64,000 nt of DNA from Metallyticus violacea (GCA_030762175.1 CM060843.1:29966501-30030500); one strand, 5' to 3'; shown: positions 46,176 through 57,650, counted from the first letter of the stretch. The notes: generated by a model from the letters alone, not told the origin. Program-made: numbers and translations.

Positions 46176-46199
46176 AACCTAGGAGAGCCTGCACTAACC

Positions 46200-46325
46200 A
46201 CACTATGGTCGTCATAGAGATCATCCGTGAAAGGAAAATCCTTATAACATCCAGGAATCGAATCCCATACCTGTCAGGAGCTGAGCAACAGATGATAGTG
46301 GGGCTAGTCGTTATCATTATTGATG
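46200..46325 (-). repeat. Possible tRNA-like SINE head
   Basis: On the minus strand CTCCTGACAGGTATGGGATT then CGATTCCTGG gives a B-box-like GGATTCGATTCC, with an A-box-like ACTAGCCCCACTATCATC upstream. No second copy was found in the window. Confidence 0.35.
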
Positions 46326-46329
46326 CAGA

Positions 46330-47040
46330 TAGCACTTTACATATAAGGTACACTAAATGCCGAACTAAAATATTTCTGAATTCATCTATTTCTAATTTGC
46401 CTTTCGGTGTATAAAAAAAGCATGAGGCCCTCTAACTGCAATCGATAATTTCCTTTCTTTTACAGTTCAGCTTATTAACGCCTTTGATTGGTGATACTGA
46501 TTTAATTATGTTATAAGGGTTCATAATCCCCAATTTTTAAGAACTCTACAACTTGGTAAATAATTTTCAGAGTTTGACGACGTAACGCGCGACCTCATAC
46601 GGATCTGGAAGTAACTGTCGAGGACATTTGTTCATTAATTTTATTTCTCTCAGTGCAAACTGCTACAACATTTTTTTTCTCATTAAAACTACACCGGCTT
46701 TCGAAAATACTCAACCACACAGTTCTGTACTCAGAAAACCAGACTGGTCCTGCTCTTCTCCATTCATTTATCACGGGAACGAGTGGTATTCGCCTCAAAT
46801 ATATATTGAAAGGAAAACAAATGCACTGTTCAGTAAGAGAAATAAACATGAAGAGACAAAAAATGCGCATAAAAGTACTGTACTATTTTTGCATCGCGCT
46901 GTATGGTTCTGTTGTAAAGAACAGAAAACAGTGTCAAGAGTATTAGCATTGCATAGAACATTATAGCATCCTTTATGCTGCAAAACTGGGTTCAATAAGT
47001 CCCATTAATTACAACATACTTTAACCTTAACATTCTAGAC
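46330..47040. other. AT-rich noncoding stretch
   Basis: Overlapping plus frames at 46628-46966 have no recognisable domain. Confidence 0.4.
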
Positions 47041-47465
47041 CCCATTACAATGAAAAGTAAAAGTAACGTAAACTTAAACGTAAAAACTATATGTTATGTA
47101 TTGTAATTGAAGCATTCACAATGAAACCGTAAACATAAAAATAAACATACAATTAGACGTAAACTTAGAAGCTTGCAGGGTTCAAGGCTTTACATCTACG
47201 TCTAACTTAAACTTAAAAAAATCAGCCAATCAGAACACAGCTGCTCTGATTGTAGAGCTCTGTGGTAGTATTTATCTATACACGGAACACGGAAATCAAA
47301 TGCTACTGTTGCTGCCTGCTGCTTGCTGCTGCAAGTCCCGAGCGATGGCGGAGAGAGCCGAAGGTAGTGATTTCCACAGATAAAGCTAGATTATATGGTT
47401 TTCAAGCGAATAGTACCGCGTACAGAATGCACTATAAATTGATGATTATGCATTTTTTCTGCTGC

Positions 47466-47536
47466 CATCAAAGGAGATTTGGCACCATTACAGTGATTTA
47501 CCCGCTCCTATCAATTTATGTTTACGAAAAACCATA
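47466..47536 (+). repeat. Direct repeat inside the foldback loop, copy 1
   Basis: AAAGGAGATTTGGCACCATT, TTTACCCGC and CTCCTATCAATTTATGTTTA correspond to matching blocks at 47711-47796 in the same orientation, with a small insertion in copy 2. Confidence 0.6.
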
Positions 47537-47710
47537 AGGCTACCTTTTATAGGATTTACCCGAGGTTAGCGTTAGTATATATAAATTATAAAAGCAGAAA
47601 AGAATAAAACCTTAAGAGAAAGTCACACTTGTAATGACTGTATTTCGAACTACTTAGAGTTCTTCTATGGCCAATGTAAATGTATATATACATACTTTGA
47701 ATTAATTGCA

Positions 47711-47796
47711 AATTTCAATTAAAGCAGATTTGCCACCGTTGCAATATTTTACCCGCCTAACAACCTCCTATCAATTTATATTTAAAAGTTATGGAG
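47711..47796 (+). repeat. Direct repeat inside the foldback loop, copy 2
   Basis: The partner of 47466-47536 (AAAGCAGATTTGCCACCGTT, TTTACCCGCC, CTCCTATCAATTTATATTTA). Confidence 0.6.
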
Positions 47797-47869
47797 GACA
47801 ACGCAAGTTTACATTATGTGTAACAACAAAAAAAAAATACATGCAACATTTACATTGCGGCCATGTACG

Positions 47870-48149
47870 GACCGCCACGGGTGGCCGAGGTGGTTAAATC
47901 GCGGATTCGTGAGCGGGAGGTCTGGGGTTCGAATACCACCAGGACCGTCCTCCCTGAGTGAGGTTTTTTCTAGGATTTCCTCAGTCCTCATAAAAGGCAA
48001 ATGCCTGAGAGGTATCCAAAACTTAGGCCTAGAATGATTTCTTCCTTAAAAATAAATCCTTTCCAATATATCATTTCATCTCATGTATCATCAGTGTCCA
48101 TCGCCTGTGGTGCCTCTGTAGCACTATTAATTAAGCACTATTCATTAAT
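47870..48149 (+). mobile_element. SINE2 copy, full length, with target-site duplication
   Basis: The head GTGGCCGAGGTGGTTAAATC is an A box of the tRNA-Leu/Ser kind and GGGGTTCGAATACC (47925-47938) a B box. The body has GTGAGGTTTTTTCTAGGATT and the tail TCATCAGTGTCCATCGCCTG then TGGTGCCTCTGTAG. Direct repeats gccatgtacg (47860-47869) and gccatgcacg (48150-48159), 9 of 10 identical, flank it. It sits inside the foldback-like element, so it arrived later. Confidence 0.88.
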
Positions 48150-48779
48150 GCCATGCACGTAGTTTGACTCTCTCTGCTGTCACTCGGGCCTTGCAGCAGC
48201 TAGCAGCAGGAGTTGCACTTTATTTCCTTGCTCCGTGTAAGGGTAAGTTATGGTAGAGAGAGCTGAATATCAATGACTCTGTAGACGGAATGGTGTAAAT
48301 GGACAAAAGATTAATTGCATTATAAGAAAGCTATCCTTGCTTACATTACTGAAGCAAATTAGTTACTGCAATTTGAATATGCATAAACGCTACCGTCGTC
48401 TGTTCAGAAGCCATTTTCAATCAGCTCTCAGTTGATCTTTGCTTGTTCTTATTTTTGATTTGCTAATATGTACGTTTGTGTCTTTTATTGTGAATGCCTA
48501 CATACTACTAAGTTAACGTGTTACGTCTTATTTTATCATGTTTACGTTTAATTTTCATTGTGATTGCGGTCTACTGCAACTAATGACGCTCGTAAGCGTA
48601 TCGCGTCCCATCCTCCGTCTTACCACATGAGTTGCGCACAGTTTCTGCGCATAGTCTTTTGGTAGATGTTAAATATCAATTGATCAATGATTGTGTATTA
48701 TTCAAACAAGGATTTTCACTGCCCTTTCGGAGGATGACATACTTATCCAATAAATAACATGCATAGTTATGTTTTAGGA

Positions 48780-48908
48780 TTGACCTGGGAGGCCGAGGTC
48801 GCTCTGAAATCGGAGGCCTATGATTCAAATTTCCCCAGACCTGGATTTTTTCTCAATTTATCACTTCATCTCTTATACACCCATCAGTGTCTACTACCTG
48901 TTATTTCA
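48780..48908 (+). mobile_element. SINE2-related copy, strongly diverged
   Basis: GACCTGGGAGGCCGAGGTCG, GGAGGCCTATGATTCAAATT and TTATCACTTCATCTC..ATCAGTGTCTACTACCTG follow the order of SINE2 with many changes and a shortened body. The B box is degraded. Confidence 0.55.
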
Positions 48909-48909
48909 T

Positions 48910-49375
48910 AGCAGCAATATAGATGTGTTAAATACTAGTTATAATTTCAATTTATACTCAATTATTATTATACACAACTATTCAGTTTTAAGCAATTTAA
49001 AATTTATTGAAAACATATCCCACAAACTACATAATATGATACTCATTCAAATATACATACTTTATAAAAACATCAATTTATAATATTTATTTTTTTCCTT
49101 AACTGTTACTGCTAATAGGCTCCATACTATGGCACATCAGGAGTAATCTACTTGAATTCTAAGAGACTAGAGCCCAGATATCCTAATAAAACATTATCTT
49201 CACTAATGCATGGTTACACTAATTTATATTCAAACTTATTTCAACAGCCATTATTCGTTTACATTAACATACCATTCAATCTAGTACAAAATAAGACATA
49301 AACTAAAATAATATTAACATTACTTACTCATCTAAATATTTTCTTTCTGAAGTTACTGGCCTACATTCTGGTTCC
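48910..49375. other. AT-rich stretch, perhaps outer part of the antisense LINE
   Basis: G-poor on the plus strand like the next block, but no motif is readable. Confidence 0.3.
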
Positions 49376-49379
49376 AATA

Positions 49380-50400
49380 CACATAGCTTAAGGTTATTAG
49401 TATTGGTGACCATAATTATTATTTCTGTATTATACTCGTACTATCCCTATTTATATTTATCTTGTCTATTACACTTCTAAGATTGGGTTTACCAATGTAT
49501 TCTTTTTAAGGATTCTTATCCATTTCTCTCTAACTTTGCCCAAATAGTTCCCTACAATTTATATATTCTTTTCTCTTTTTACAGCTAAAATGTTTCAAAT
49601 TAATATTTCCCTATCTAAAATATTCCATTTTGGTTGCTATGCCTGTTTTCTCCATAAGTTTGTTCGCTTACAGTGTAATAAAAAATGAAAATTCTTGTTA
49701 ATTTCTCCACACATTGAACATTTTCCTAAACCTTTATCACATTTTAACCCTTTTATATTCATAGCTCAGGTTCTAGCCATGCAAACCCTTCTCGCCCTAC
49801 TTTATTACAAATTCTACATTTTACCAACCCCATACTGCTTTTATTTCCCCCAAATCTCAAAGAACTTTTTACCTCATACTACCAAATATTTTTGTTTTTC
49901 AATATCTTTCCGTCTTGTATTTATTTCATTTCGGAATTCTCTGTTTTGATAGTGCCTATTTGTCCACTAGTTTCCCATATCTATCTGTTGCACTTTGAGA
50001 TACCTTAGTTCTTTCCACTTACACTTCTCTTGTATCCTGAAAACTTCTTTAATAATATCACTCTCTTCTAATATTGTAATTCTATATATGTATTTTCTAA
50101 TTCTTGTAATAATTTTTATCTTGATGAAATGTCTACTTAGCTCTAACTATGCTACGCCTGTTTATAAAAAGTTCTATTTATTTTATCAACATCTGTCCAT
50201 ATCTCCTGCACCATTAACATTTTGACTTCTATGTGGCTGTGTAAATTATTTCAAGCCAATTAACTCTTATATCTGGAATTTTTAAATATGTTATTATAAC
50301 ACTCGTAGCTCCTTTTCCTTTTGTTATTGCTATTACTTCAGTTTTCTACCAAGAAAACTGTGACTTGCTGGCAATATTTTCGGTTTTCCAAATTAATTAA
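49380..50400 (-). pseudogene. LINE ORF relic with C-terminal zinc-binding motif
   Basis: The plus strand is pyrimidine-rich and G-poor, as expected for antisense of an A-rich LINE ORF. On the minus strand KCRICNKVGREGFAWLEPEL is followed (near 49655-49730) by CSMCGEINKNFHFLLHC, a Cys-x2-Cys...His-x4..Cys arrangement typical of the region after the reverse transcriptase in several insect LINEs ('CPLC...EDxxHxLLxC'). Upstream on that strand, around 50040-50200, a Lys-rich segment fits the preceding part. Many stops and frameshifts make it dead. Confidence 0.6.
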
Positions 50401-50915
50401 ATACTTTCTCTTATTTTGAGACATCGTCTCTACTCTATAATTGTGACTTCGGTTCTACAAAGGTTGGATGGGTCCACAGCACCGAACATTATGGCGAGCT
50501 CATTAAACGAGCAAGTTTTAATGGAAGGCTCACTGTGCCAGTAAGTGACAATTAACTAGTAATATTTTGTCACTTAAAGACTGGAAGCTACTGTTCTACA
50601 AGAAAAAATTACAACCTTCAAAAAATCTTCTGGATGAGGAATTTTCAAGAGAAAAAGAGTGATTTCAAGATCTCTACATACAGCCACCAGAGGGACAGTG
50701 GTCACCAGTGAACTGTATATAAATACTTTCATGATTATTAAGGGATCTACTGCTCCTCTTTCTGATATACAAGCCTTCCCAGAAATAAATCTCCCTATGA
50801 ACGAACACTTGAAGAAACTGAAAGCATCATGCATGCTTGCTATGCATGATTCTACAGGAGGCTCCCAGTTGGCCAACTTTTTGGCACCATTTCCTCGGAT
50901 ATTGAACTCGAAGAA
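50400..50915. other. Unrecognised block with opposing frames
   Basis: A minus frame of 100 codons (50574-50876) and a plus frame (50659-50970) overlap. Neither peptide has a recognisable domain, and the plus one runs into the microsatellite. Confidence 0.3.
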
Positions 50916-50916
50916 T

Positions 50917-50919
50917 ATG

Positions 50920-50968
<49 letters not shown>
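50917..50968 (+). repeat. Compound (TA)n(TG)n microsatellite
   Basis: TA units switch directly to about 17 TG units, as at 15806-15861. Confidence 0.95.
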
Positions 50969-50969
<1 letters not shown>

Positions 50970-50971
<2 letters not shown>

Positions 50972-51745
50972 CTTAAATGTAAAAGTGTTAATTTTTAAAT
51001 ATGCTTTATGCAGAAATATCCAGCATTGTAAATAACAAATAGAGTAATAAAACAGCTTTTGGCATTTTCTCAAACAATAAATATATAAATATTGCTTTCA
51101 AAATAACTACAATAATTTTCAATTTTTCTTGAAGCAGAAACATTTTAATGCGGTAAAGTTTCTGAATAGGCTTTTGAGTTAAACTCTCAATAATTTAATA
51201 GGGGAAATAGTATTAAATTGTACTAATATGTATATTATGTTCAGTAGCTAGATAATATTACTTCAATGGTTTTTACATGGTTATCAGCTGTTTGCTAAGA
51301 AGTTCGAAAATCGACATTATTGTATGAATATAATGTAGAACACTAAACCAAGAAAGAGGAAGAAAGAGTTAGCAAAGGAACACCATTTATGAGGACGAAC
51401 TCAGCAAAATATTTGAAATGAATGCAACAGTTAGGAATTTAATTGCTATAGATAACAAACCTTAATTTTGAGTTGTAAATTTTGTTGTTCCGGGAACTAT
51501 TTATGTTATTCTCACATGCTAAAGCCAAGAGCATTCCTAAATTAGTAAATTTTCTACTATAGATGAAAGTATTAACACTGTTCGATATCTATAGTTACGG
51601 TCCTGGAAATGAAATAGGAAGGATGGATAACCTTAATGCAAGACAAAGAACACTTAAATTGTATCATATCCACTACCACTTTCTGTCTGTATTTTAAGTA
51701 TGGCAGCAGGATGTATCTTGAGTTAATTACATTTAGCTGTAACTT
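50970..51745. other. AT-rich noncoding stretch
   Basis: Nothing recognised. Confidence 0.45.
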
Positions 51746-51746
51746 T

Positions 51747-51769
51747 AAAAAAAAAAAAAAAAAAAAAAA
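51747..51769. repeat. 23-base poly-A tract
   Basis: An uninterrupted A run, with no identified retroelement upstream. Confidence 0.9.
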
Positions 51770-51849
51770 CGCTCACATAGACAAAATGCTTTGAGATTCA
51801 AATTATGAAGATAAGACAAATCTAATGACACCAGTTCAAATCTCGGAAA

Positions 51850-52074
51850 TTATGTATCAAAAAAGGCAGAGTTGACGTAACTACCTTCCGGCTCAGTCTT
51901 GTTTAAATAAATTGGGGTGATGCGATCGTCTTGGGGAGCTGCTGCTCGAACGAGTATCTCGATGCAGGCAAGGAGATCATCACGCTGTCCATAGGCACTT
52001 GGCTTCGACAAGGCATTTCCCGAAAGTATTTTCTTTGTGTCTGACATTTCACTAATAAATACTCTTTGAATCAT
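51850..52074 (-). CDS. Unrecognised minus-strand frame, possible exon or transposon ORF piece
   Basis: The 74-codon frame contains KKILSGNALSKPSAYGQRD and DLLACIEILVRAAAPQDDR, a balanced composition with amphipathic Leu/Ile spacing unlike translated AT-rich noise. The block is less AT-rich than its flanks. No domain is recognised. A donor-like GGAAG|GTAGTT exists inside the frame on the minus strand, but no good acceptor was found. It could be a fragment of a host gene, a retrocopy or an unknown transposon. Confidence 0.25.
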   Translation of the reverse strand: MIQRVFISEMSDTKKILSGNALSKPSAYGQRDDLLACIEILVRAAAPQDDRITPIYLNKTEPEGSYVNSAFFDT

Positions 52075-52079
52075 GAGAC

Positions 52080-52715
52080 AGGTTTGGGATTTGACTGAGC
52101 TCTACCATAGGCGTTCAAACGATTCCCTCAAATCCTCGGCGTTAGCAGGATAGGACTTGATAAGGTGAGGTTATTAATGGCAGCAGTATCATTTCTAGCC
52201 ATCTAGGTTGAATTAATAGTGAAATAACAACATTGACTCCACTGCACCACTGAACTACATATTCCGTGTGATTTTAAACATTGTTAGTTCTAAGTGCCAC
52301 GAAGAATCAGCGATGTGGTCGTCGACCAATAGACACACGAAAATAAAATTTATGTTGAAACATAAGGCGTTGCGGTCTCTGATTGGCACGTACGTATGTC
52401 AATTATCAGCATGCAATGACATTATCGAAAGACTTTTGGGAGGGATCGAGCAGTAGCCATTTTTGCGAGCTACTGATAGTTCATCTCGACGGGAAGAAAT
52501 AGTGCCAGGAATCCACAGGAAGAAACCCTGGTATGCAGGGAAACAGTCTAGTAAGGATTCTATTTTGAAGAAGTTTGCCGAAATTACTGTAAGCTCTAAA
52601 GTCTATTGGCCGAAGGGATTGTGTTTGCCCCTGTAAGAGTGTGCAGTGGCTAACACGGAATGATTCACTCGCTATTTGCATCTTGTTTTCCCGTACGACT
52701 CTTAATTCTGTGATA
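52080..52715. other. Noncoding stretch beside the transposase relic
   Basis: A minus frame of 80 codons (52481-52723) may be the broken C-terminal continuation of the transposase relic that follows, but its sequence could not be matched to that family's ending. Confidence 0.3.
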
Positions 52716-52719
52716 TTTG

Positions 52720-53560
52720 ACATGAATATGCGTTACCTTGGTATGTCTGAAGCATGATTATCCCACAGCAAGTGTTGAAAGTGTTTGCATGAAGGCATGC
52801 CGTAACATTTATATTCACCAATACATCGGGATTCAAAACATCAAATCCATGTACTATTTCCTTTACAGCACCGCCCCTAGGAAGAAGTCTGTTGGAGTAA
52901 TTTTAGGTGTTCTTGGTGTAAAATTCTTTAAAATAACAATCTTCAAAGGAGGAAACATTTTAGCCACGCTGACATTTTGACATTTAAGATATGGAATGTG
53001 GCACCATCCTGTTGATAATAGTCAGTAGGTGCGGAGTACCTTGTCGTGCTTCCACCTAATTCACAGCTTGTTGGAAGCTGTCATTCATGAAGTGAGGATT
53101 TTCATTAGCTCAAATACGGATCTTCTGCTAAGTGGAGCCAAGCCTCGTTGGAGTGACAAACTGCTGCAACCAGTGACGTTAACTGCGTATCTTCTGTTCT
53201 TCAGGAGACTTGAATTCCTGTACATCAACTAAAATACGCACGAAGCTTTGCTTTTCTTGCAGCTCGTTTTTATGTTTTTGTTGAAACCCTTCACTTGCGA
53301 CATGAACAAGAACATCTCTGCAGATATTTTTCACCTTTTACATCGTTGCTTCTGACACTTTCGAACATCCTTCTTCATGGGCATCTAACAATGTTCCTGT
53401 GTCTGTAGTTTCTTTGAACGGAGGATTTCCCTGGTAGTTTCCGAACCCCAAACTGCACAGCTTTACAGTACATGCGGAGAATAACACTCTGTGTATCGGT
53501 TCCTGCTATATATTCTGTATCGCTCTAAAACAAATACAGTCTGTTGGGGAGGATCTCGTC
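52720..53560 (-). pseudogene. IS630/Tc1-type transposase relic (QDGATxH family)
   Basis: On the minus strand, in shifting frames: NEAWLHL near 53140 (family DEAHFHLxG, first catalytic region), LGGSTTRYSAPTDYYQQDGA with TFHI near 53000 (second region, QQDGATCHTA), and KITPTDFFLG near 52880 (final region LTPxDFFLWG). The order and spacing fit a DDE transposase widespread in insects. Stops and frameshifts are frequent. Upstream (53200-53500) the N-terminal part is barely readable. Confidence 0.65.
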
Positions 53561-53709
53561 ACAGCAGCACAGAGTGATTCATTACTGCCGAGGACAGCGT
53601 CCATGCAATCGACCTTCATGGGCTTGCTTGACAAACACACTATAGAATAACGCCGTCACTAAGAGTACTTCCATAACTATGCTTGTGATACTCAAAAATA
53701 CTAAGTGCC

Positions 53710-55420
53710 AATTTTCAGTTAATTACATCTTTTAGTTTGAAAAATATAAAAATATCATGGGCCGTAAGTGAGCGAAGCACCCGATTGAGGACGATGCGTT
53801 TGTTGAATGATCGCTTCACAACATAACACTGTCAACTGATAACGCACTGGAATCCCGCACTGCTGTGCATTGCGGGTATAGTTTAACTCGGATTTTGCCC
53901 GGCATGCCCACCTGTGGCTTATGCAATAATGTGTTATTTTAAACTTTACCACTATTGCTTTATTAAGTAATATAATTTTTTTGTTCACAAGCATTAAATG
54001 AATTTTATTTTTCCTGTAGAATTCTAGTATCTTTTATGACCTTGTTGCACCCATTTAAACTTTATGCAATCATTATTTGTACTTATATAACTCCAGATGA
54101 TAATTATACATTTCATTCTGGCTTATCAAAATTATATATAATGCTTTAGGTGCATATTTTCTCTTTGAGCGATCCAGCAATAGCCGGCTGGCACGCTTGT
54201 ACTACATGATACCTCTTTATCCTTGCTTATTGCTGATATATTCAAAATTTTCTGGGAAGAAGTCCATGCAGAATCCAAGAGGTGAACTTCTAAAGTAATG
54301 TTATGTTCCATAGCTTGTATGAATTCCAAGGTTATATCATGCTTTATGCTTTTCAAGAAAACAACAGATAATTTTAAATAATGTCAGGTTTAACAGCTCC
54401 TCAAAATGAACGTCATCCATTATTAGTTTTCTGCTCTGTAGAATTTCCCTGCTTCAGTTTTGCATCCATAGCTTTGAGAAGTTTATACTCGTATTTCAAA
54501 CAAACAAATGTAGCAGAGGTTTTATCATTTTATTTCCTTTACCTACTTTCCTGTTCAAAGAATAAACAGCAGAATTTAGTGCAAATCAAGCAATAAATAG
54601 ATCACCTTCAATTCTCACAGATTTATTACAGAAAATCTACAAAGAAATAGTCTATGAAATAACCGGCTGGTGCAGTAAATACCATTCATGATCCTGGAAA
54701 ACTTTAAAGTTCAGATCGTGTTTACACCAGTTTAAATTCAGGATAAGTTCATCACGATCTTCTCGAGTAATAAGTGCCATTCTGCTACAGAACTTGCTGC
54801 GAATAAAGGTTTGCATTTCTTGCTTGTGTCTTCTGCAGTATGAGCTATATCAGAAGATCACAAAATCTGGATACTTTGGTGTAGGATACTCTTTACTATG
54901 TAGGTCTCATTGGAGCTGAAAAATTGGAATTTTATTCTTTTACGATTATACTCGAATGTTATTTTAGAAGAAATGACTATACGTTTACCATACCTTCAGT
55001 TCCCTTCAAATTATAGAAATTGTAATTGACGTAATATAATGTGTACCCAGTGAGAAGACTAACACGATATGAGGCATATATTTGGGGGCATTTTTTATCA
55101 TAATCATCATCAGATTTACGCCCAATATAAAGCTCATTACACTTTTTTTTTTTTTTTTTACAAATGACTTCTGAAAGTTGAAAGTTATTTCGTCATAAAA
55201 TTTCTGGATGAGTTAAACACTTGCTTCAATATAAAGTTAATTCATCCCTTTAAAGGCGATAAAGAACAAACGTTTTAAAAGAATATAAATGATCATCACG
55301 AAACAAACCAGGACAATTCATGAAGGATAATTTTTAATTATATATTTGGATTCGGGGGGTGGGGAACTGCAGTGGAATCAGATGTATTACGAAAAAAAAA
55401 AATAATAAAGTTGAGTGGTA
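53710..55420. other. Noncoding stretch
   Basis: No domain recognised in the frames at 53755-53994 (minus), 54132-54356 (minus) and 54381-54596 (plus). A T run sits at about 55143-55160. Confidence 0.4.
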
Positions 55421-55422
55421 TT

Positions 55423-55436
55423 ATTGTAACCATTTT
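55423..55436. repeat. Target-site duplication, left copy, of SINE1-G
   Basis: attgtaaccatttt is repeated perfectly at 55732-55745. Confidence 0.9.
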
Positions 55437-55731
55437 TCCGTCCTGGTGGTGTAGTGGTTACCATACTTGCCTCCTACACCCAAGATCGCGGGTTCGAACC
55501 CGGCCAGGACCGATGGATTTTTTCGGGCGTAAAAATCGTAAGTATGGCTTCCTTCGGAAGGGAAGTAAAGTCGTGGGTCCCGTGTCGTACATTTACGGCA
55601 CGAAAAAGAACCTCAAGCCTGAAAGAGAGGCCTCTGAGCAAAATTTGTCGGCCGTTTCACGCCCTGAGTTGAATGGGACGCTGATGACCCGAGCTGTTAA
55701 AGAGTGTCCATAAATAAATCAATCAAAAAAA
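55437..55731 (+). mobile_element. SINE1 copy G, full length, with perfect 14-bp target duplication
   Basis: Head GTCCTGGTGGTGTAGTGGTT, B box GGTTCGAACCC (55491-55501), body and AAATAAATCAATCAAAA tail are all present. The perfect 14-bp duplication and intact Pol III boxes make it, with copy A, one of the youngest-looking insertions in the window. Confidence 0.95.
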
Positions 55732-55749
55732 ATTGTAACCATTTTATCA

Positions 55750-57540
55750 CTTCACTAACATGTTATATAGGTAATCCTGATAATTTCATTTATTGAGTTA
55801 GAATTTAGAGCAATGTTGAAATGTGCATTATAGAAATTACAGAGATATAAATATCTTAAAGTCACAATTATATATGAATAATTAACAATGACATCACTTG
55901 AACAATAAACTACGAAAAAATAGCTATTGATTACTGATCTAAACCGTGGATATGACCTCTCTTTATTAAGGGAGTGCAACAGAAATAGACATTCGTGTAT
56001 TAATATTAACAAGTATTTTGGCATAAGTTAGGTATAGCAGTCACGTAATTCAGATGTATCTTGTTCTCCACGCTTCTCCGTTGATAAGGACAAAATGGTA
56101 CAAAAATGAGATAGTTAGATAATGATAAGCAATTTTTGTCTAAGGCAGTGATGAGGAAATAGTTTGAATATAGGAAAGTTGTGCTTCCTCCAAAATTTGC
56201 TGATATAGTGGCCAAGATAAAATAAAAATAGGCTAAGAAAAATGGACAAATTAAAATAGCAGGACCTGACTATTGAAAGCGTATAATTATGGCTTGAAGT
56301 AGGCTCCCTATCATCAAGTGATACCTTCTCCAAGGAGACTTCGTCCACACCATTGAAGATGTCCGCCGCAGTTGTGGACGAAACGTCTGTAACTCTTATC
56401 TACAGCAGACTACGGCATAACAACCTGGAAAATACTTCTAATTAATGGGACGTTTGGAAAATACTAAGTATTTAATAATGGTTAAACAACAAAAAACCAG
56501 AACCATATCCTAGACTTCTAATTGAAGTGACATAACAAATAAGAAAGAGACCGTTACAGTTAAAAACTTTATGCCAAACGAATTTTTAATATTACTATAG
56601 GTTGTTAATATAGTTTATATTTGGTCAAAACAAGTAAAAAATTCCTGTAAAAATATGTTCGGAAACAAATATAGTTTTAAATTTGTGCTATGCTGTATTG
56701 TGACTTATTATCCTTGACTGCCCCTTGAGTCGTCACTGGATGGATGGATGAATGGATTGATTGATTGTTGAATGGATGGATGGAATGTATGAATGGTCTG
56801 AGGGGGAAGGAAGTTACTTTCGGTACTTGAGCTTTGATCATGGTTGACGCTTTGTGGGAGTACCTTCAGCAGGAAGGGGTGCGGTGAGGGCGAGAGACAC
56901 TGAGCGGGGACTGCGCAAACGCAGATGGGATTCATAACATATTTCTAGATAGAACATCTCGATGCAGGTGGAGTTCCTTTAACTCACTGTAATACACCAA
57001 ATGTAAGAAAACGCAGTGAGGTAGATTATAAATGGGATGATATATTTATTGTCTTGCCTGAGTGTGCATACGTTTGTTCCTGAAATATTTTTAAGTTGTC
57101 AATGAATGTATCAAACAGTAAGGTCTTTATGTAACCCATAGTGAAAAAGCCACAGAATTAATGTAAGGTGATCGGTAAGGCCATGCTATTGGATCTCCTC
57201 AGTTAATGCATTACTAACCAAAGTTCTACATTATATAGAACATGTAGAAAATGAGGCAGTGTTCCATCGTGCATGAACTACATACTTTGCCTTGTACTGA
57301 TACCTACAATATCAACTGACTGGTAAGCGAATGTCCTACGCATCTCCGTTAAAGTACTGCAGAGGTAAACACAGCCAATAAAAACAAGACTCTGTTTAGC
57401 CGCAATAAAGAATGGATCATATTTCAGCAGGGTTTTGTTTCCGAATATATGTTCAAGGGAATGTTTTTTTTAGTTTTAGTGAAATCTACCTATCAAAATA
57501 TGCGGCACTTTTAGTATATAAACATTCTGTGTATATACAT
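55750..57540. other. AT-rich noncoding stretch
   Basis: Overlapping minus frames at 55755-56348 have no domain. A (TGGA)n-like imperfect microsatellite lies at about 56738-56782. Confidence 0.4.
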
Positions 57541-57559
57541 AGTTGAGAAGCAACGTGGC

Positions 57560-57650
57560 GATTGGGCGTAGTAGTTTTCTTCTGTGCTTGCTGTGCAGTG
57601 GCTGCTGAGTATAAAAGCTACGCGGTCCTACTAAAAGAAACAAGGAGAGT
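57560..57650 (+). promoter_or_regulatory. Candidate TATA promoter
   Basis: TATAAAAG at 57610-57617 matches the TATA consensus. ATTGGG, an inverted CCAAT motif, lies 45 bp upstream. Transcription would start near 57640. The downstream block to 57946 is less AT-rich. The promoter could belong to a host gene, a retroelement or be fortuitous. Confidence 0.3.

Larger units (their letters stand above)
47042..48570. mobile_element. Foldback-like element with long inverted arms, invaded by SINE2
   Basis: Outer left sequence (CATTACAATGAAAAGTAAAA from 47044) and the complement of the outer right (GCAATCACAATGAAAATTAA from 48568 inward) pair. Each arm repeats its terminal motif about 70 bp further in (left GCATTCACAATGAAAC at 47112, right complement GCATTCACAATAAAAG at 48499). 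Deeper in, 47281-47362 pairs with the complement of 48168-48240 (CACGGA, TGCTGCTGCAAG and CCCGAG blocks). The middle of the arms differs. The loop carries two direct repeats and a SINE2 (47870-48149). No transposase is encoded, so it is nonautonomous; the superfamily is not assigned. Confidence 0.65.

Noticed and set aside
49380..50400. Possible nuclear copy of mitochondrial DNA, because of the G-poor strand
   Set aside because: No mitochondrial protein or rRNA motif is present, and a LINE-type zinc motif explains the bias better.
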